Positions 25,734 through 35,204 of a stretch of DNA of 64,000 bases are shown piece after piece. A program made the translations under genes and the position numbers. Positions within the stretch are counted from its first letter, which is position 1. Every line of letters starts with the position of its first letter. Source of the DNA: Pseudomonas viridiflava (GTDB lineage Bacteria > Pseudomonadota > Gammaproteobacteria > Pseudomonadales > Pseudomonadaceae); the NCBI RefSeq assembly GCF_003702045.1, contig NZ_RBTP01000031.1, positions 1 through 64,000 on the forward strand, read 5' to 3'. The notes under the pieces were generated by a model. That model saw only the letters and a list, made by a program, of their open reading frames with translations. It did no database searches and was not told where the DNA came from.

Positions 25734-26747
25734 TCACAATGCGCTGCTGACTTTTGAAGCGACGTCCTCAGGCAGCCAGGCTTTCCAGACGTCTGGATGC
25801 TGTTTGAGGAAAGCCTGCGCGGCAACGCTCGGATCGGTACGCTTTTCACTCATGTCCGCCAGGGTCTTGTTGAGCAGATCGATGGGCAAATCGACTTTCT
25901 TGAAGAAGGTCACCAGCTCCGGATGGCTCTCACTGAACGGCGCTGACACGCCGATGGACAGTTTGGCAGCCAGCGATGCAGAGCCTTGGGGATTGGCGTT
26001 GCTGGCATCGGTCAGGGTTTTCCAGGCATCCGCGTTGAATGGCGGCTCTTGCAGCTTGATCAGCTTGTACTTGCCCAGCAATGGGGTCGGTGACCAGTAG
26101 TAGAACAACACGGGTTTGTGTCGGCGTATGGACGAATCGATTTCGGCGTCCAGCGCAGCGCCCGAGCCGGTGCGGAAGTTGACGAAGCTATCATTCAGGC
26201 CATAAGCCTTGAGCTTCTGCGTGTTGACGATTTCGGACGTCCAGCCGCTCGGGCTGTTGAGAAACCGGCCCTTGTCCGGCGATTCGGGATCTTTGAAAAC
26301 CTCCTTGTAGCGCGCCAGATCCTGAACGGTCTTAAGGTCCGGGGCCAGCGGCTTGATGCCCTTGGCAGCGTCGCCCTTGATGACGTACTCAGGCACCCAC
26401 CAGCCCTCGGTGGCACCTTTGACGGTATCGCCCAGCCCAAGCACTTTGCCTTCAGCCTCGGCTTTGACCCATACAGGGCTGCGCCCCGTCCATTCCTCGG
26501 CAATCACCTGAATGTCATTCTTGGCCAGCGCGGTTTCAAGGCTCACGGTGCTGCCGGGCAAGGTATCTGTCGAATAGCCATAGCCCTTCTCCACCAGAGT
26601 GCGCAGGACTTCGGTGATCAAGCTGCCGCTTTCCCAGGTCAGCGCGCCGAATTTGATGGGTTCGGCCTTGTCGGCCGCCAGCACGGACTGTCCCAGCAGC
26701 CCAAGCGCCAGCAGCGAACTGCCCACGAGTTTTGTTATGGATTTCAT
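25734..26747 (-). CDS. Glycine betaine/proline-type ABC transporter binding protein
   Basis: The protein has 337 residues from ATG 26747, preceded by GAGGTG; the upstream extension of the ORF is not supported. Residues 1-25 are a signal peptide (LLALGLLGQSVLAA). The OpuAC-type solute-binding domain is clear: IKFGALTWESGSLITEVL, AEEWTGRSPVWVKA, WWVPEYVIKGD, YYWSPTPLLGKYKL. Aromatic residues of the Trp cage for quaternary amines are present. No permease or ATPase gene is next to it, so it is an orphan binding protein that must use another betaine or choline transporter. A GNAT gene follows. Confidence 0.9.
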   Translation of the reverse strand: MKSITKLVGSSLLALGLLGQSVLAADKAEPIKFGALTWESGSLITEVLRTLVEKGYGYSTDTLPGSTVSLETALAKNDIQVIAEEWTGRSPVWVKAEAEGKVLGLGDTVKGATEGWWVPEYVIKGDAAKGIKPLAPDLKTVQDLARYKEVFKDPESPDKGRFLNSPSGWTSEIVNTQKLKAYGLNDSFVNFRTGSGAALDAEIDSSIRRHKPVLFYYWSPTPLLGKYKLIKLQEPPFNADAWKTLTDASNANPQGSASLAAKLSIGVSAPFSESHPELVTFFKKVDLPIDLLNKTLADMSEKRTDPSVAAQAFLKQHPDVWKAWLPEDVASKVSSAL

Positions 26748-26902
26748 GATCACCTCAAAGAGTGGGCGTGGACGCCATGCCTGAAAGCTATCGACACCGT
26801 CTTGGCACGATAAGTTGTAACGGTGTTCGCAACTGTCGGGGAAGAATAGCTGCCGAGCGGTATGATGCCGACCCGCTGCTGTGCCCTTATGAGACACCTG
26901 TC

Positions 26903-27322
26903 ATGCCTGACACCTATTTCATGCCTTTGCCTGACGAATGCCGCCCACTGCTGGGCAAATTTTATCGGCAGCATCAATCGTCGATGCGGGCGACTGGAAA
27001 AGGGCAGGCCTGGGTGGCAAAGCGACAAGAGATCATCGGCGCACTGTCCCTTACGCCGATTGCAGACGGGCACTGGTTGACGGGCTTGTTCGTGGCACCC
27101 GAACACCGGGGACAGGCGGTGGCGAAACGTTTGATCGACGCCGCCCTGCACCTGCGCAGCGGCCCGGTCTGGCTGTTCTGCCATCCCGAGTTGGCCGGTT
27201 TTTATCAGCCGATGGGTTTTGAAACGGCGCAACGGCTGCCCCAGTCGCTGGGCGAGCGCTTCATGCGTTACAGCCGCAGCAAGGCGCTGGTGGCCTTGTG
27301 TCGGGAAGACTGTCGGCCCTGA
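26903..27322 (+). CDS. GNAT N-acetyltransferase
   Basis: The protein has 139 residues from ATG 26903 (MPDTYFMPLPDECRPL); the long upstream extension looks non-coding. It has a short GNAT fold with IIGALSLTPI, the strand LTGLFVAPEHRGQAVAKRLIDAAL containing the acetyl-CoA motif, and ELAGFYQPMGFE at the C-terminus. Ribosome binding at this start is weak. It is convergent with peptide deformylase and their ends abut (27322 and 27323). The substrate is unknown. Confidence 0.85.
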   Translation: MPDTYFMPLPDECRPLLGKFYRQHQSSMRATGKGQAWVAKRQEIIGALSLTPIADGHWLTGLFVAPEHRGQAVAKRLIDAALHLRSGPVWLFCHPELAGFYQPMGFETAQRLPQSLGERFMRYSRSKALVALCREDCRP

Positions 27323-27862
27323 TCATTCGTCAGCGTTGGGGTCCAGGTCGGGGAACATGACCTCCATGAAACCGAACTTACTGAAATCGGTAATGCGCGA
27401 AGGGTACAAACGGCCAATCAGGTGGTCACATTCATGCTGCACGACGCGTGCGTGAAAGCCGAACGCATCGCGCTGAATCGGCTGTCCGTCCGGGTCGAAG
27501 CCTTCGTAACGAATGCTTTGAAAACGATTGACCATGCCCCGCAGTCCGGGCACAGACAGACAGCCTTCCCAGCCCTCTTCCACCGCCGGGTACAACGGCG
27601 TGATAACCGGGTTGATCAGAATCGTCTGAGGCACGGCTTCTGCCTGCGGGTAGCGCTCGTTACGCTCGAAGCCAAAAATCACCAGTTGCAGGTCCACGCC
27701 AATCTGCGGCGCTGCCAGCCCAACGCCACCGACGCTTTCCATCGTCTCGAACATGTCGGCGATGAGCGTCTTCAACTCTTCGCTGCCAAACATGGCCGGC
27801 GGTACAGGCGGGGCGATACGCAACAGACGCTCGTCGCCCATCTTCAGAATTTTGTGAATCAC
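27323..27862 (-). CDS. def: Peptide deformylase
   Basis: The 179-residue metalloenzyme removes the formyl group from the N-terminal methionine of new proteins. All three motifs are intact: [11 protein letters not shown] at 45-55, EGCLSVPG with metal ligand Cys101, and QHECDH with His143 and His147. The Cys in HECDH is typical of the second Pseudomonas deformylase. No fmt gene is adjacent, so this is probably the accessory copy rather than the one in the fmt-rsmB locus. That last point is inferred from context. Confidence 0.95.
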   Translation of the reverse strand: MIHKILKMGDERLLRIAPPVPPAMFGSEELKTLIADMFETMESVGGVGLAAPQIGVDLQLVIFGFERNERYPQAEAVPQTILINPVITPLYPAVEEGWEGCLSVPGLRGMVNRFQSIRYEGFDPDGQPIQRDAFGFHARVVQHECDHLIGRLYPSRITDFSKFGFMEVMFPDLDPNADE

Positions 27863-27889
27863 GACGTCAGTCCTTTCAAAGGTCCAGCC

Positions 27890-28879
27890 CTAGCGTTGCG
27901 TGGTCATGCGGTTATCTGAATCAGGTTCATCAGCTTTGGCCAATGGCACGGAATGGTCGCGGCCAAGGCCGGAAACATGCTGTTTGCCAACGCCTTCACC
28001 ACCGCCGTCACCGGCTTCCTTTTCTCCCTCTTCCTTGCCTTCTGCAGACATATGCTCGATCACCGCATTCATCTCGGCGCCCAGCAACAGAACGGCCGCG
28101 GAGATGTAGAAATACAAGAGCAGCACGATGATCGCGCCGATGCTGCCGTACATCGCGTTGTAGTCTGCGAAGGTTTTGACGTAGAAACCGAAGGCCAGGG
28201 ACGCAACGATCCACACCACCACTGCCAGCACGGAACCTGGGGTGATGAAGCGAAACTCCTGCTTCACGTCAGGCATCACGTAATAAATCAACGCCACGGC
28301 GACCATCAATAGCAGGATGATGGCGGGCCAGCGCAGGATGGTCCACAGCGTCACAATGAAATCTTCCATGCCGATCTGCGCGGCAATCCAGTTCATCACC
28401 TGCGGCCCTAGCACCATGAACGCAGCGGCGGCGAGCAGCATGCCAGCGATACCGACCGTGTAGAAGATCGACAGCGGGAAGCGTTTCCAGATGGGCCGGC
28501 CTTCCACTACATCGTAGGCCGCGTTCATCGCGCTCATCATCAGCCGCACACCGGCCGAGGCGGTCCACAGCGCAATGAAGATACCGATGGACAGCAGGCC
28601 GCCCTTGGATTGCTGCAACTGGTCGATCACCGGATTGACCTGCTCCAGCGCCTGTGGTGGCAGTACCAATTCCGATTGCAGACGAAGCCAAGAGAAGAAG
28701 TCAGGCAGGTGCAGGAAGCCGATCAGGGCGATCAGAAACAGTAAAAACGGAAAAAGGGAGAACAGCATCTGATAAGCCAGTGCCGACGCATAGGTGGACA
28801 TCTCGTCGTCGAGAAACTCATTGACGGTGCGTACCAGCACTTTGCCAACTGACAGTTGACGCAAATGGGGGAAAATCAT
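27890..28879 (-). CDS. YihY/BrkB-family inner-membrane protein
   Basis: The protein has 329 residues from ATG 28879, preceded by GAGAGGAAA. The core has six hydrophobic segments with family motifs YASALAYQMLFSLFPFLLFLIAL, LWTASAGVRLMMSAMNAAYDVVEGRPIWKRF, and YNAMYGSIGAIIVLLLYFYISAAVLLLGAEMNAVIE. The family was once named RNase BN and BrkB, but the RNase label is not supported; its function is unsettled. The C-terminal 50 residues are hydrophilic and Gly/Glu-rich. It lies upstream of the deformylase gene on the same strand. Confidence 0.88.
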   Translation of the reverse strand: MIFPHLRQLSVGKVLVRTVNEFLDDEMSTYASALAYQMLFSLFPFLLFLIALIGFLHLPDFFSWLRLQSELVLPPQALEQVNPVIDQLQQSKGGLLSIGIFIALWTASAGVRLMMSAMNAAYDVVEGRPIWKRFPLSIFYTVGIAGMLLAAAAFMVLGPQVMNWIAAQIGMEDFIVTLWTILRWPAIILLLMVAVALIYYVMPDVKQEFRFITPGSVLAVVVWIVASLAFGFYVKTFADYNAMYGSIGAIIVLLLYFYISAAVLLLGAEMNAVIEHMSAEGKEEGEKEAGDGGGEGVGKQHVSGLGRDHSVPLAKADEPDSDNRMTTQR

Positions 28880-29028
28880 GGCGTTTCCTCTCGCTCCCTT
28901 ACTGGAACACCTTACATCGTCAAGATCGGACTGCGTTGCAATTATCTGCCAATTCAATGACAAACCTGCGCAACCACCGATGTCACATTGACTTGACGGG
29001 ATGTAAAAGGTTTCAGCTGCGTAGAGCA

Positions 29029-29058
29029 GAATGCATAACGGTCATCCTGGGATGACCG
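29029..29058. terminator. Hairpin downstream of the CsbD gene
   Basis: AACGGTCATC at 29037-29046 and GATGACCGTT at 29051-29060 form a ten-base-pair stem with a short loop. It lies after the CsbD stop on the minus strand. It has no T run, so it may terminate weakly. Confidence 0.45.
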
Positions 29059-29102
29059 TTATCTGCCTCTCGCTTTCCCGTTTCAGCACGGAAAAGGTGG
29101 GC

Positions 29103-29294
29103 TTACACCTTGTCGACGCCCTTCTTGATGGCGTCTTTGGCTTCGCCTTTTGCCTGCTGGCCTTCGCCCTTGATTTCCTGCGCCTTGCCTTCAGCCCTCA
29201 GCTTGGTGTTGTCAGTCGCCTTGCCAACAGCCTGCTTGACGTTACCAGCTGCTTCATTGGCCATGCCTTTGATTTTATCGCCAGTGCTGCTCAT
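29103..29294 (-). CDS. CsbD-family stress protein
   Basis: The protein has 63 residues from ATG 29294 (MSSTGDKIKGMANEAAGNVKQ), preceded by GGGAG. It is the classic CsbD sequence: very hydrophilic, Lys/Glu/Ala/Gly-rich, no aromatic residues, expected four-helix bundle. CsbD proteins are induced under general stress in many bacteria, but their mechanism is unknown. It stands alone between the YihY gene and a divergent conserved gene. Confidence 0.92.
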   Translation of the reverse strand: MSSTGDKIKGMANEAAGNVKQAVGKATDNTKLRAEGKAQEIKGEGQQAKGEAKDAIKKGVDKV

Positions 29295-29540
29295 GGGTGT
29301 TTCTCCCGGGTCTGAAGACCACATTGAAATCGGATGTCGATTCTCGACATAAGGTCTGACCGTGGTTTTTCGCCGGGAGTTTCACGTATTTTGCGGGTTT
29401 CAACGCCCGTTCGTCTGCCGCTGCGCCTGTCGGCATTTTCTGCGCCGGGCGCGAGCGCAAGGCGGTGTTTGTGCGAGAATGCGCGGCACCGTTGCCAGGC
29501 GCGATCCGGCACGCTGAACAAACCGATTCACAGGAACGTT

Positions 29541-29921
29541 ATGAAACTCGATAAAAAGCTGGCCATCGCACGCAGAAACCAGGATCTGGGCGGTGCAGTG
29601 CTCGGCGTCAACAACACCCATTTCGCCGTGCTCGACCCGAAGCGCAACATCTGGTGGTTCGATCTGCCGGTCCCGCGTCTGCAAGTCGGTCAGTACGAGT
29701 GGCTGCACCTGCTGATGTACACGCCTGAAACCGATCAGCTTCTGCACCTGAAAGTGACCACCGTATTCATGCGCGATCACATCGAAGGCCTGGAAGTACG
29801 TAACGCCGACAAGCGCAAGCCCACCGTCAGCCTGGAGCTGAGCGCCGACAAGGACTCATTCCTCAAGGACATGCGCCCCAAAGGCAGCAACCTGAGTTTT
29901 GCGGGCTTTTTGCAGGACTGA
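29541..29921 (+). CDS. Conserved hypothetical cytoplasmic protein
   Basis: The protein has 126 residues from ATG 29541, which follows CAGGAACG; the upstream ORF extension looks non-coding. There is no signal peptide or membrane segment. It begins MKLDKKLAIARRNQDLGG and has beta-rich segments (HFAVLDPKRNIWWFDLPV, EWLHLLMYTPETDQLLHLKV). I do not recognise a family with a known function. It is divergent from CsbD. Confidence 0.8.
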   Translation: MKLDKKLAIARRNQDLGGAVLGVNNTHFAVLDPKRNIWWFDLPVPRLQVGQYEWLHLLMYTPETDQLLHLKVTTVFMRDHIEGLEVRNADKRKPTVSLELSADKDSFLKDMRPKGSNLSFAGFLQD

Positions 29922-30028
29922 TTGCGCAGCGGACACCGGCCTACCCCCAGAAAAAACCACTTCTACTCTGCGACTTACGCGTTTTTTGAAAAGAAGCGCC
30001 TTGCCGGCGATGCAGTCGGTGAGGCCTT

Positions 30029-30442
30029 TCAGGCGAACCGACGCGCCGCCAGATAACCCGCCGTGCCCGCCAATGCCGACACCACTGTGCCCCACGCCAG
30101 GTCCACCAACGCCAGTTGCGCAGGCCAGCCTTGCAGCGTGGCCCAGTTGGTCAGGTCGTACGTGCCGTAGGCGATCAGCCCCAGCAGGCCGCTGCACACC
30201 GTTGCGCGACCCAAGCGCTGTTCTTTGAGGGCAGGCATCACCCCAAAGATCACCACACCTGCGCCATACAGCAGATAGAACGCCACAGCTGGTCCCAGGA
30301 CCGGCGTATCCAGCATCAACGACCCCAACCACTCTCGATAGGTCGGCCCCATCAGCAAGCCCAGCCAGATGCCATCGAGTATCAGAAACGCCAATAGCGT
30401 CCCCAGGTAAGCCGTGATGATCGTTTTCATGGGCACTTTCAT
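30029..30442 (-). CDS. DUF2177 membrane protein
   Basis: The protein has 137 residues from ATG 30442, which has AAGGA upstream; MKTI at 30430 is an alternative. It has four hydrophobic helices: TAYLGTLLAFLILDGIWLGLL, VAFYLLYGAGVVIFGVMPAL, a third with GLLGLIAYGTYDLTNWATL, and a last one with DLAWGTVVSALAGTAGYLAAR. The GTYDLTNWATL motif is characteristic of DUF2177. It is an inner-membrane protein of unknown function, convergent with the gene at 29541. Confidence 0.88.
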   Translation of the reverse strand: MKVPMKTIITAYLGTLLAFLILDGIWLGLLMGPTYREWLGSLMLDTPVLGPAVAFYLLYGAGVVIFGVMPALKEQRLGRATVCSGLLGLIAYGTYDLTNWATLQGWPAQLALVDLAWGTVVSALAGTAGYLAARRFA

Positions 30443-30584
30443 GGGACGTCCTTGGTGGTGATCGACGGCAGAAAGCCCTCGTACGAGGGTATGACCCCTA
30501 CAAATCGAAAAATGATCCTCCAAACGGCCGGACTTTTACCGAGTTACGGCAGTCAGTGTTAATTAGCGTTATGGAGTTTGGCGA

Positions 30585-31217
30585 ATGAACACTGCGGGTC
30601 CTTTCAAAATCGATGTGTGGGGCGACTACGTCTGTCCCTTCTGTTATCTGCAACTGTCGGTGCTTGAACAGCTTCAGCAAAGCTATGGCGAGCAGCTTGA
30701 ATTCAGCTGGCACGCCTTCGAACTGCGCCCTGATCCCATCGCGATGCCTGACCCCAATGCCGATTACTTGCGTGCTGCCTGGTCGCGCTCAGTGCTGCCA
30801 ATGGCGGAAAAACGCCAGGTCGTGATGAAAATGCCCAAGGTGCAACCACGCAGCCGCAAGGTACTTCAGGCAGCGGCCTTCGCCAGAACCGCAGGGCGAT
30901 TTTCGGACTTCCACAAAGGCGCCTTCAAAGCGTTTTTCGAGGACGGCCTGGACATCGGCGAGACGCCGACGCTGCTGGAGTTGGGCAACACCATCGGCTT
31001 GGATCGGCAGGCGCTGGAGCAGGCACTGATCGCCAGCGAGTACGAAAAAATCGTTCTGGACGATCAGGCGCTGGCGCAAAAACTGGGGTTGAGGGCAGTG
31101 CCGGTCGTGCTGCTGCGGCACAACGAGGAATCGCTGGAACAGGCAAGGGTTTTCAACGGCACGCTGCCGTTCAACCGCTTGAAGCAGGAAATCGACAAGC
31201 TGTCCGCTCGGGCCTGA
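30585..31217 (+). CDS. DsbA-family oxidoreductase, FrnE-like
   Basis: The 210-residue thioredoxin-fold protein has the active site CPFC at residues 17-20 (DVWGDYVCPFCYLQ). EFSWHAFELRPDP and the cis-proline loop GLRAVPVVLL complete the DsbA/FrnE pattern. It has no signal peptide, so it works in the cytoplasm, unlike DsbA itself. FrnE relatives act as disulfide isomerases or in polyketide and xenobiotic pathways. The substrate is unknown. It is convergent with the CvfB gene. Confidence 0.88.
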   Translation: MNTAGPFKIDVWGDYVCPFCYLQLSVLEQLQQSYGEQLEFSWHAFELRPDPIAMPDPNADYLRAAWSRSVLPMAEKRQVVMKMPKVQPRSRKVLQAAAFARTAGRFSDFHKGAFKAFFEDGLDIGETPTLLELGNTIGLDRQALEQALIASEYEKIVLDDQALAQKLGLRAVPVVLLRHNEESLEQARVFNGTLPFNRLKQEIDKLSARA

Positions 31218-31261
31218 CTGATATCACTTTATAGGCGGTGCAGTCAGACCCGGATCAACGA

Positions 31262-32098
31262 TCAGACCAGATCGATTCGATCGGCGTGAATGACGATTTG
31301 GCCCTGCTTGTACAGCGCACCAATGGCCTTCTTGAAATTGCCTTTGCTGACGCCGAACAGCCCGCTGATGACTTGCGGATCGCTCTTGTCGCTGACTGGC
31401 AAGGTGCCGTTGTTCTCACGCAGCTTGGCCAGAATTTTGGAGTTCAGGCTGCTTGCCGCTTCAGCGCCGACTGGTTGAAGGCTCAGGCTGATATTGCCGT
31501 CTGCACGGATTTCCTTGATGAAACCCTTCTCCTGCTTGCCAGCGCGCATGAACTTGAACACTTCGTTCTTGTGGATCAGGCCCCAGTGCTTATTGTTGAT
31601 GATGGCCTTGAAGCCCATGTCGGTCGCTTCGGCCACCAACAGGTCTACTTCCTGCCCAACGCTGTAGTTGGCTGGCGTTTTGTCCAGGTATCGATCCAGA
31701 CGCGCGGTGGCGGTGATGCGGCGGGTGTGCTTGTCGAGATAGACATGCACAACGCAATAGTCGCCAGCTTGCAGCGTGCGCTTCTCTTCCGAATAAGGCA
31801 GCAGCAGGTCCTTGGGCAGGCCCCAATCCAGGAACACGCCGATGCTATTGACTTCGACCACCTTGAGGCTGGCGAACTCACCCACCTGAACCTTGGGCTT
31901 TTCAGTGGTAGCAATCAGCTTGTCTTCACTGTCCAGATAAATGAAAACGTTGAGCCAGTCTTCATCTTCGCTGGGCACGTCCTTGGGGATGTATCGATTG
32001 GGCAGAAGGATTTCTCCATCCTGCGCACCGTCCAGGTACAGACCGAAATTAGTGTGCTTGACCACTTGCAAGCTGTTGTAGCGCCCGATTAAAGCCAT
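31262..32098 (-). CDS. CvfB-like S1-domain RNA-binding protein
   Basis: The 278-residue cytoplasmic protein has the CvfB/YitL layout: three S1-like domains (beginning near LQVVKHTNFGLYLDG, VGEFASLKVVEVNSIGVFLDWGL and VGQEVDLLVAEATDMGFKAIINNKHWGLIHKNEVF). A winged-helix domain follows at the C-terminus (PQVISGLFGVSKGNFKKAIGALYKQG). In staphylococci CvfB binds RNA and influences virulence gene expression. The Pseudomonas orthologue is presumed to bind RNA too. It is a single gene, convergent with the FrnE-like gene. Confidence 0.9.
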   Translation of the reverse strand: MALIGRYNSLQVVKHTNFGLYLDGAQDGEILLPNRYIPKDVPSEDEDWLNVFIYLDSEDKLIATTEKPKVQVGEFASLKVVEVNSIGVFLDWGLPKDLLLPYSEEKRTLQAGDYCVVHVYLDKHTRRITATARLDRYLDKTPANYSVGQEVDLLVAEATDMGFKAIINNKHWGLIHKNEVFKFMRAGKQEKGFIKEIRADGNISLSLQPVGAEAASSLNSKILAKLRENNGTLPVSDKSDPQVISGLFGVSKGNFKKAIGALYKQGQIVIHADRIDLV

Positions 32099-32441
32099 GT
32101 GCAGTTACCCTCATTGCGTGGGGCGCATTCTACCCGACTTTGTGTCGGCATTCGCGTGGCAAGGCAGGTGTTGGGGCTGTCCAGAGCCTGGAATGAGGAC
32201 CGGTTCTGCCGAATTGACTCTCCGCTCGTCAGTTGGACGCACCGAACTGGCGCACGAGACATCACAACGGCAGCCCGAGCAAGCCGAAACTAAACCATTC
32301 AAAACAGGTGCTTGGATGCCCTAGAGCCTGAATAACGGCCTTTTTGACGCACCTGTGCGCTGCAGGTGAATGCCATATTCGCCAAGCAATAATCAAGGGT
32401 TTCCTGTACGATGGCTGGCCGTATTACGTTTATGAAGGTAA
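32099..32441. other. Intergenic stretch of about 340 bases
   Basis: No supported gene was found. It should contain the promoter of the CvfB gene on the minus strand and of the small basic-protein gene on the plus strand. ORFs in this stretch are short and lack ribosome binding sites. A CACCTG...CAGGTG inverted pair at about 32350-32370 is the only structure I noticed. Confidence 0.35.
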
Positions 32442-32450
32442 ATGGCAGCC

Positions 32451-32630
32451 ATGCGTATCAAAGCATCCCACTCGAAAGCCAAACCCGCACCAGCCGTTGA
32501 AACGAGCGACTCGATCAACGCACAGATTGCGGCTTTCCTGAAATCCGGCGGCGAAATCCAACAAATCGCCAAAGGCGTGAGTGGCCAGACTTTCACACCG
32601 TCCAAGCAGATCAACCTCGGCAAGAAGTAA
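32451..32630 (+). CDS. Small conserved basic protein
   Basis: The protein has 59 residues from ATG 32451 (MRIKASHSKAKP); an ATG at 32442 adds three residues and cannot be excluded. It has a basic N-terminus, a central helix NAQIAAFLKSGGEIQQIAKGVSG and ends in KQINLGKK. The FLKSGGEIQ-x-I-x-KGVSG motif is conserved in short Pseudomonas proteins as I recall them. Function is unknown; RNA or nucleoid association is a guess based on charge. Confidence 0.7.
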   Translation: MRIKASHSKAKPAPAVETSDSINAQIAAFLKSGGEIQQIAKGVSGQTFTPSKQINLGKK

Positions 32631-32799
32631 CACCCCCCGCCTTGCTCGTCGATCTCTATGCGCCTTCGTGCCGAAGGCGCTAGATTGACCATCCTTCGCT
32701 GGATATTCCTCCTGTCACGCTGCTACTCTCTTGCTTGATATCACTATGACCACGAGCAGGATCACGCTCGGGTAGTTGTCTCATTTGCGGAATGCTCGA

Positions 32800-33312
32800 A
32801 TGAAGAACTGGATGCTTTTCGGCGCACTTGTGTACCTGGGTGGCTGCACCTCGCATCACTGCGATAACGGCCCCAATGACAGTCAGCTCACCGACAGCCC
32901 CTGCCGGGCCGGGCACCTGCTGTATCAGAACGACATGCTGCAGGCCAAGCTGCTGATCAGTGAAGACAATCGCGAAAACTATGAACTGGCCGAAGCCATG
33001 CTACGCCGTGCCGCGCTGGATGATGCATCTGGTGAAGCCGAGTTCTACCAGGCCGTTCTGCTGATCCGCCAACAGGCCGACCATAAACGGATCGTTGACC
33101 TGCTACAGACTGCCGCCAAACACAAGCACCCGCTGGCCATCGCCCTGCTTTCTCAACAACTGAGCATCAGCGATCCGGAACTGTCCCAGCGCTATCAGAA
33201 AGAGTACGCCGAACTGGACGTCGCCAAGAGCGGCTACCCCTCTTTCGAACAGGCGCTGGTGGTGATTCGCGGGCTGGTGATTCCGCCTGCACAGGCCACC
33301 GCAGCCAATTGA
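32800..33312 (+). CDS. Putative lipoprotein
   Basis: The protein has 170 residues from ATG 32800 (MKNWMLFGALVYLGGC). The lipobox LGGC puts the lipidated cysteine at residue 16. The mature part is helical with repeated Ala-rich pairs (ENYELAEAMLRRAALDDASGEAEFYQAVLLI, IVDLLQTAAKHKHPLAIALLSQ) that resemble Sel1/TPR-like repeats. It is probably anchored in the outer membrane, facing the periplasm. No specific function is assigned. Confidence 0.8.
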   Translation: MKNWMLFGALVYLGGCTSHHCDNGPNDSQLTDSPCRAGHLLYQNDMLQAKLLISEDNRENYELAEAMLRRAALDDASGEAEFYQAVLLIRQQADHKRIVDLLQTAAKHKHPLAIALLSQQLSISDPELSQRYQKEYAELDVAKSGYPSFEQALVVIRGLVIPPAQATAAN

Positions 33313-33461
33313 TACAGCGCAGATCGACGAACGGTCTGCATCGCGGCGAATTCATCGGTATCCTTGCAAGGCTCTAGCACGCGGCTTGTGTCGGGCTCCT
33401 GAGCCGTTTTTTCGATACGCCACTCCTGACCACACTCCTCTCGACACATTAGGAGTGAGCC

Positions 33462-34190
33462 ATGCTCAGCCATCGCTTACACGCGCTGACTTTCAGCGCC
33501 TTGCTCATCAGCCAGTACGCTTCTGCCCAAATCATGGAGCGGGACCTGGGTGATTTCGACCTCAAACTGGCCACCACCCCCACGCGCAGCATGGCGCAGG
33601 GCCTGGTAACGCCCAGTGGCGGTTCAGGCTCCTTTCACGGCGGCATGGACCTGACCCACGACAGCGGTTTCTATTTCGGCCAATGGGCGCCCAACATGGG
33701 TTTCACGCCGGACAGTGCGCTGGAAGTCGACTCCTACATGGGTTTCAAGAAACCCTTCGACAACACGCTGGGCTATGAACTGGGCATGATTCGCTACAGC
33801 TATCCCGACACCAGCCAGATCGACAGCCACGAATTCTATGCCGGACTGCGAATGCTCGACAGCCGTGTAGGCGCAGCCTTCAGCAACGATGTGGGTTCAC
33901 GTGACAGCACGGTGTTCATCGATCTGGGTGCCATCGAGCGGCTGGGCATAGGCGTACGCATGCAATACGCCAATCATCAGTTCGACACGCCTCAGACCTC
34001 GGACAGTGGCGGGCAGATCAGCGGATTCAATGACTGGTCACTGAATCTGTCGCGCCCCTGGCTAGGCATTGACATGAACCTGATCTACAGCGGATCGAGC
34101 CTCAGTGGCGGCGATTGCAGCGTCTACAGCGGTCACAACACACGTTGCGACGGCACGTTTACCCTCAAAGCCGTGCGTTCGTTTTTCTGA
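33462..34190 (+). CDS. TorF-family putative porin
   Basis: The 242-residue protein starts at ATG 33462 behind AGGAGTGAG. A signal peptide covers residues 1-22 (cleavage after SAQ or ASA). The mature chain has the outer-membrane beta-strand alternation and family words LTHDSGFYFGQWAPN, LGYELGMIRYSYPD and EFYAGLRMLDSRVG, and it ends in a terminal Phe suited to BAM assembly. This is the TorF/TIGR02001 group of small porin-like proteins of unknown transport role. It lies upstream of a DUF6279 lipoprotein gene on the same strand. Confidence 0.85.
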   Translation: MLSHRLHALTFSALLISQYASAQIMERDLGDFDLKLATTPTRSMAQGLVTPSGGSGSFHGGMDLTHDSGFYFGQWAPNMGFTPDSALEVDSYMGFKKPFDNTLGYELGMIRYSYPDTSQIDSHEFYAGLRMLDSRVGAAFSNDVGSRDSTVFIDLGAIERLGIGVRMQYANHQFDTPQTSDSGGQISGFNDWSLNLSRPWLGIDMNLIYSGSSLSGGDCSVYSGHNTRCDGTFTLKAVRSFF

Positions 34191-34273
34191 CAGAACAACC
34201 CGGTTGAACCCCTGAGCGCTACACTCCTCTACTGCACAGAATTTGTGCAGGTCAGTGCCCCCGAGGAGTGTTC

Positions 34274-35146
34274 ATGCAGTCTCTGTTCAAAGCCTTCATT
34301 ACGATGTTGATGGCCGTGTCACTGCTTGCCGGGTGCAATCAGGTGGGGCTCGCCTATCGCAATCTGGACGTGATCATTCCGTGGACGCTCAGCGACTACC
34401 TGGACATGAACTCCGAACAGAAAGGCTGGCTCGACGTGCGCCTCAAGCAACACTTGAGCTGGCATTGCAGCACGCAATTGCCGCAATACCTGGCCTGGCT
34501 CGACAAACTGGAAGACATGGTGAAAACCGATCAGGTGACCTATGAGGGCCTGGAGGCGCGCACCCGTGAAGCCAAGGACGCCATCGGCAAGATCTCTCGC
34601 GAAATCACGCCGTCAGCGGTCGAGCTGCTGGCCCGCTTCGACGACAAGCAGGTCGAGGAAATGCAGAATGCGTTTGCCAAGGATCAACGCAAACGTGAGA
34701 ACAAGTACATCGATCAGCCGCTGGACCGCCAGATCGCGGAACGCGCCGACCGCATGGAAAAGCGCCTGACACCGTGGATAGGCAAGCTGAATCAGCCTCA
34801 GAAAGACCGGATTCAGGCATGGTCGGCCTCATTGGGGGAACAGAACAAGGCCTGGATCGAAAACCGCACACGTTGGCAGAATCTGTTCCTCGCGACCGTG
34901 CAGCAACGTCAATCCAGCGATTTCCCACAGCGTATTGCCGCACTGTTGCAGGATCGGGAGACATTCTGGACGCCTGAATATCGCAAGGCCTACGACCAGA
35001 CGGAAAAGGCGGCGATATCACTGATCGTGGACATCACTGCGCAAAGCACTCCGGAACAGCGCACCCGCTTGCTCAGCCGTATCGCGGACATGCGCAAAGA
35101 CTTTACCGATCTCAATTGCCTGAAGTCGGCGGGTGCAGCCCAATAG
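34274..35146 (+). CDS. DUF6279 family lipoprotein
   Basis: The protein has 290 residues from ATG 34274, with GAGGAG five bases upstream. The lipobox VSLLAGC places the lipidated cysteine near residue 20. Characteristic features are YRNLDVIIPWTLSDYLDMNSEQKGWLD, followed by a long all-helical domain with many charged repeats (RADRMEKRLTPWIGKLNQPQKDRIQAW). This matches DUF6279 lipoproteins of gamma-proteobacteria. It is an envelope protein of unknown function. Confidence 0.85.
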   Translation: MQSLFKAFITMLMAVSLLAGCNQVGLAYRNLDVIIPWTLSDYLDMNSEQKGWLDVRLKQHLSWHCSTQLPQYLAWLDKLEDMVKTDQVTYEGLEARTREAKDAIGKISREITPSAVELLARFDDKQVEEMQNAFAKDQRKRENKYIDQPLDRQIAERADRMEKRLTPWIGKLNQPQKDRIQAWSASLGEQNKAWIENRTRWQNLFLATVQQRQSSDFPQRIAALLQDRETFWTPEYRKAYDQTEKAAISLIVDITAQSTPEQRTRLLSRIADMRKDFTDLNCLKSAGAAQ

Positions 35147-35204
35147 CAATAGCGGGCGAGGCACAAACACGCGCTGCACACTGGCAGCGCGTGCAGTCAG
35201 CGAG